Of a stretch of DNA of 64,000 nt, positions 62,051 to 64,000 are shown one piece after another (position 1 is the first letter of the stretch; the number at the start of each line of letters is the position of its first letter). The position numbers were made by a program, and so were the translations under genes. Source of the stretch: Tubulanus polymorphus (taxonomy: Eukaryota > Nemertea > Palaeonemertea > Tubulaniformes > Tubulanidae); contig NC_134030.1 of the NCBI RefSeq assembly GCF_964204645.1, positions 16,247,110 through 16,311,109 of the forward strand. Direction: 5' to 3'. The notes below the pieces were generated by a model, which made no database searches, had not been told where the DNA came from, and saw only the letters and a list, made by a program, of their open reading frames with translations.

Positions 62051-62639
62051 ATAAAGATTTATTTATATTTGAACTGGGGTAACCAACTGTGGTAAAACGC
62101 ATTTCATATTAGACTTGTTAGAAACTATTTATAAGAATCATTTTGATAATATAATATTATTCTGCCCCACTTATGAAATGAATAAAACATATAATAGGGA
62201 TAAAGTTATGATAAAAAAATTTATTATATTAGATCCTAAAACAGTAAAAGAAAATTTAGATAAATGTATTAAAATAGCAATTGATATTTATAAAGGTTCA
62301 AATACATTATTCATTATAGATGATTGTGCAAATTTACATGATTCAAAAGTGAGAGAAAGTGAGTTATGCTATCTAGCTTTCTCTGGGAGACATTTTGGGA
62401 TAACAACATGGGTTTTAAATCAAAAATATAATTCAATTGTTAAAGATTTTAGGGAGAATATAAGATTTTTAGTTTTATTTAATAACAAAGATAGAAAATC
62501 TATGCAACAATTATTGGAAGAAAATCAAATTATACCTACTGAATTACATGATGAATATATGAATAAATTAAAGAATAGTAAAGGTTCAAAATTACTTCTG
62601 AGACTACGATTTCCCTATGAATATAAATTTATAAATTAA
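62047..62639 (+). pseudogene. Genome-packaging ATPase, Polinton C
   Basis: The start ATG at 62,047 overlaps the integrase stop. After ten codons the frame shifts by one base near 62,075, and the remaining 185 codons hold Walker A GVTNCGKT, Walker B LFIIDDCA, and GRHFGITTWVLNQKYNSI, the sensor-like region of FtsK/HerA-type packaging ATPases of Polintons and adintoviruses. The length fits the family. The only visible defect is the early frame change, so this was lost recently or could still start internally. Confidence 0.85.
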
Positions 62640-62661
62640 AATTTGAAATATTATAGAAACT

Positions 62662-62777
62662 ATTTATACATCTATGTACTAGACGTACGAGTAAGAATCC
62701 AAGATTCTTGCCAAGATAGTAAGAAAGTTAGAATTCTTGGATTCTTACTCGTACATCTAGTACATAGATATATAAAT
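62662..62777. terminator. Hairpin 1 between convergent gene blocks
   Basis: Arms of about 45 bp: TCTATGTACTAGACGTACGA with GTAAGAATCCAAGATTC on the left face GAATTCTTGGATTCTTACTC with GTACATCTAGTACATAGA on the right. It lies 22 bp after the ATPase stop. I infer an RNA 3'-end or termination signal. Confidence 0.6.
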
Positions 62778-62914
62778 TATTAAATGAAATATATAATAAT
62801 GAATAAATTATATATTAAAACTATGTTTATAATTTATGTTTATAATTTATGTTTACACAGGGGTACAAATATATATATATATATATATAATTTATATGTA
62901 GAATAATTATTCTG

Positions 62915-63007
62915 AAACTGTTTATATATCTATGTACTAGACGTAAGAGTAAGAATTCTTACCAAGATTCTTACGTACGTCTAGTATATAGGTATATAAA
63001 TAGTTTT
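62915..63007. terminator. Hairpin 2 between convergent gene blocks
   Basis: AAACTGTTTATATATCTATG, then TACTAGACGTAAGAGTAAGA, faces TCTTACGTACGTCTAGTATA, then TAGGTATATAAATAGTTT. It is related in sequence to hairpin 1, and it ends 7 bp before the stop codon of the minus-strand gene at 63,015. It suggests one terminator per direction. Confidence 0.6.
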
Positions 63008-63014
63008 ATAATAA

Positions 63015-63898
63015 TCATTCTAATTTTGTTTCTAATACATTTATAAAATCATCTTTGTTTATATCTAATTCACCATAACTCTTAAGTAGATTTATTAATT
63101 CTATTCGAGTCATCTTTAAACGAAAATTAGTAGGTATATTAGCTTCTTTTCTTAATTTTTCAAAGTATTCATCAAAATCATCAAAATCAAAATGATATCC
63201 AAAATTTTTTATTAGATAACTTAAATCTATTTTTCTCGAATATAATAATTTACATATTTGTTCAGGATTATCTTCTGCATAAACTAATAATTTATCAAAT
63301 AACAGCTTATAGAATATATAATATTGTTTAGTTTTAGGGTTAAAATATTTGATATATTTCTTTGGGTTATTTAACAATGGTATCGTACTCGCCATTTTAT
63401 AAACATTAATTAGATGTAATTTTGATTTATAATGAGTATTTTCATCAACAGGTTCAATTTTCTTATTACAATATTGACACGTTTTATTTCTTTCTATTTC
63501 TTCTAATTTCTTTTCATGTTCTTCTAACACCCTTTCATTTTCTACTATATGCGCTTTAGATTTTTTATGTTTAGAAAAACTACTTTTAGAAATATCTAAA
63601 TTACAAATGTTACAATGTTTTTAGAATCATCAATTATTTCATTATCTGTTATATCATTATAATTACTTTCAATTGGGTTAACATTATTTATTACATTATC
63701 TGTTATATTATCTATGGTATCATTAGTTTCAATTGTATAAACATTATTTATTAAATTATCTATTATATTATTATCAGATATATAATTATCATTATTATTC
63801 TTTTCTTTTTCTACATGTTTCTTTGATTTCTTATGTGATGCCCAATTTTTATATGATATATATTTCTTACATAAGTCACAATATTTTTCATTCGTCAT
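63015..63898 (-). pseudogene. Three-finger zinc protein of Polinton C
   Basis: Minus-strand gene from the ATG at 63,898. Fingers: YCDLCKKYISYKNWASHKKS, then after a long Asn/Asp/Ile-rich linker (repeats of ITDNVINNV type) a second finger in a shifted frame (CNICNLDISKSSFSKHKKSK) and a third, CQYCNKKIEPVDENTHYKSK. The C-terminal domain has KYIKYFNPKTKQYYIFYKLL, DDFDEYFEKLRKEANIPTNF and a helical end. One frame change near 63,615. The finger style (CxxC, SxxxHKKSKxH) matches the polymerase fingers. Function unknown. It begins the minus-strand block opposing the ATPase. Confidence 0.65.
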
Positions 63899-64000
63899 TT
63901 TGGTTTGATATCAGATTTAACTTTTATATCATTATTAGATGTAGAAGGTATAATATCTATATTTTCATTATTATAAGATGTAGAATCAATATTATCTTCT
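63895..64000 (-). CDS. C-terminal end of the next Polinton C gene, partial
   Basis: About 34 codons of an open frame enter from the right edge (EDNIDSTSYNNENIDIIPST, then SNNDIKVKSDIKPK) and stop at TGA overlapping the ATG of the three-finger gene. Acidic, Asn-rich tail; the rest is outside the window. Confidence 0.55.
   Translation of the reverse strand, partial: EDNIDSTSYNNENIDIIPSTSNNDIKVKSDIKPK

Overview
The window is nuclear DNA of an invertebrate animal, AT-rich and full of mobile elements. It looks like a marine non-arthropod species, but I cannot name the phylum. A host gene for an angiotensin-converting enzyme (ACE, peptidase M2) runs on the minus strand from 47,337 to below 6,710. 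I placed eleven exons by homology, GT/AG splice sites and a fully consistent codon phase. They cover the signal peptide through the HEMGH zinc site to the [10 protein letters not shown] region; the 3' end lies off the left edge, beyond an inserted element. A second host-type gene, three exons with a SAM domain, lies on the same strand inside the 25-kb fifth ACE intron (30,911-32,544).

Five Polinton/Maverick (adintovirus-like) segments sit in or beside ACE. A (1-6,388, minus) is in the intron after exon 11. B (7,203-8,554) is an internally deleted derivative in intron 9. D (about 39,267-41,875) is a right end in intron 4. E (about 44,738-45,895) is a scrambled remnant in intron 1. C (48,821 to beyond 64,000, plus) lies upstream of the gene. 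Together they show protein-primed type B DNA polymerase with N-terminal zinc fingers, a putative OB-fold protein, a putative penton (minor capsid) protein, several small membrane proteins, an HNH nuclease, retroviral-type integrase with chromodomain, a packaging ATPase and a zinc-finger protein. Nearly every gene is broken, so these are fossils. Four of the element ends are 117-154 bp palindromes whose two arms differ between copies but stay complementary within each copy. Many Polinton genes share an upstream AT-rich motif, and a pair of related hairpins separates the convergent gene blocks of C.

Other elements: a BEL/Pao retrotransposon (about 17,406-30,790, minus) split by a 7.7-kb element with roughly 410-bp terminal inverted repeats (19,588-27,256), which itself contains a 5'-truncated LINE with a (TCTA)n tail; a Penelope-like element with GIY-YIG nuclease inserted in the terminal palindrome of D with a 15-bp target duplication; a nearly full CR1/Jockey-type LINE (about 53,979-58,300) that broke the HNH gene of C; an older LINE fragment (about 35,130-37,140) interrupted by a foldback element; a 1.45-kb inverted-repeat element with a 6-bp target duplication (33,579-35,033); and several arrays of short perfect palindromes (15.3-17.4 kb and 32.9-33.3 kb).

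The most unusual signal is the set of palindromic Polinton ends with covarying arms and a loop of fixed polarity, together with the shared upstream motif and the convergent 3' hairpins: a coherent cis-regulatory and replication architecture of one element family.
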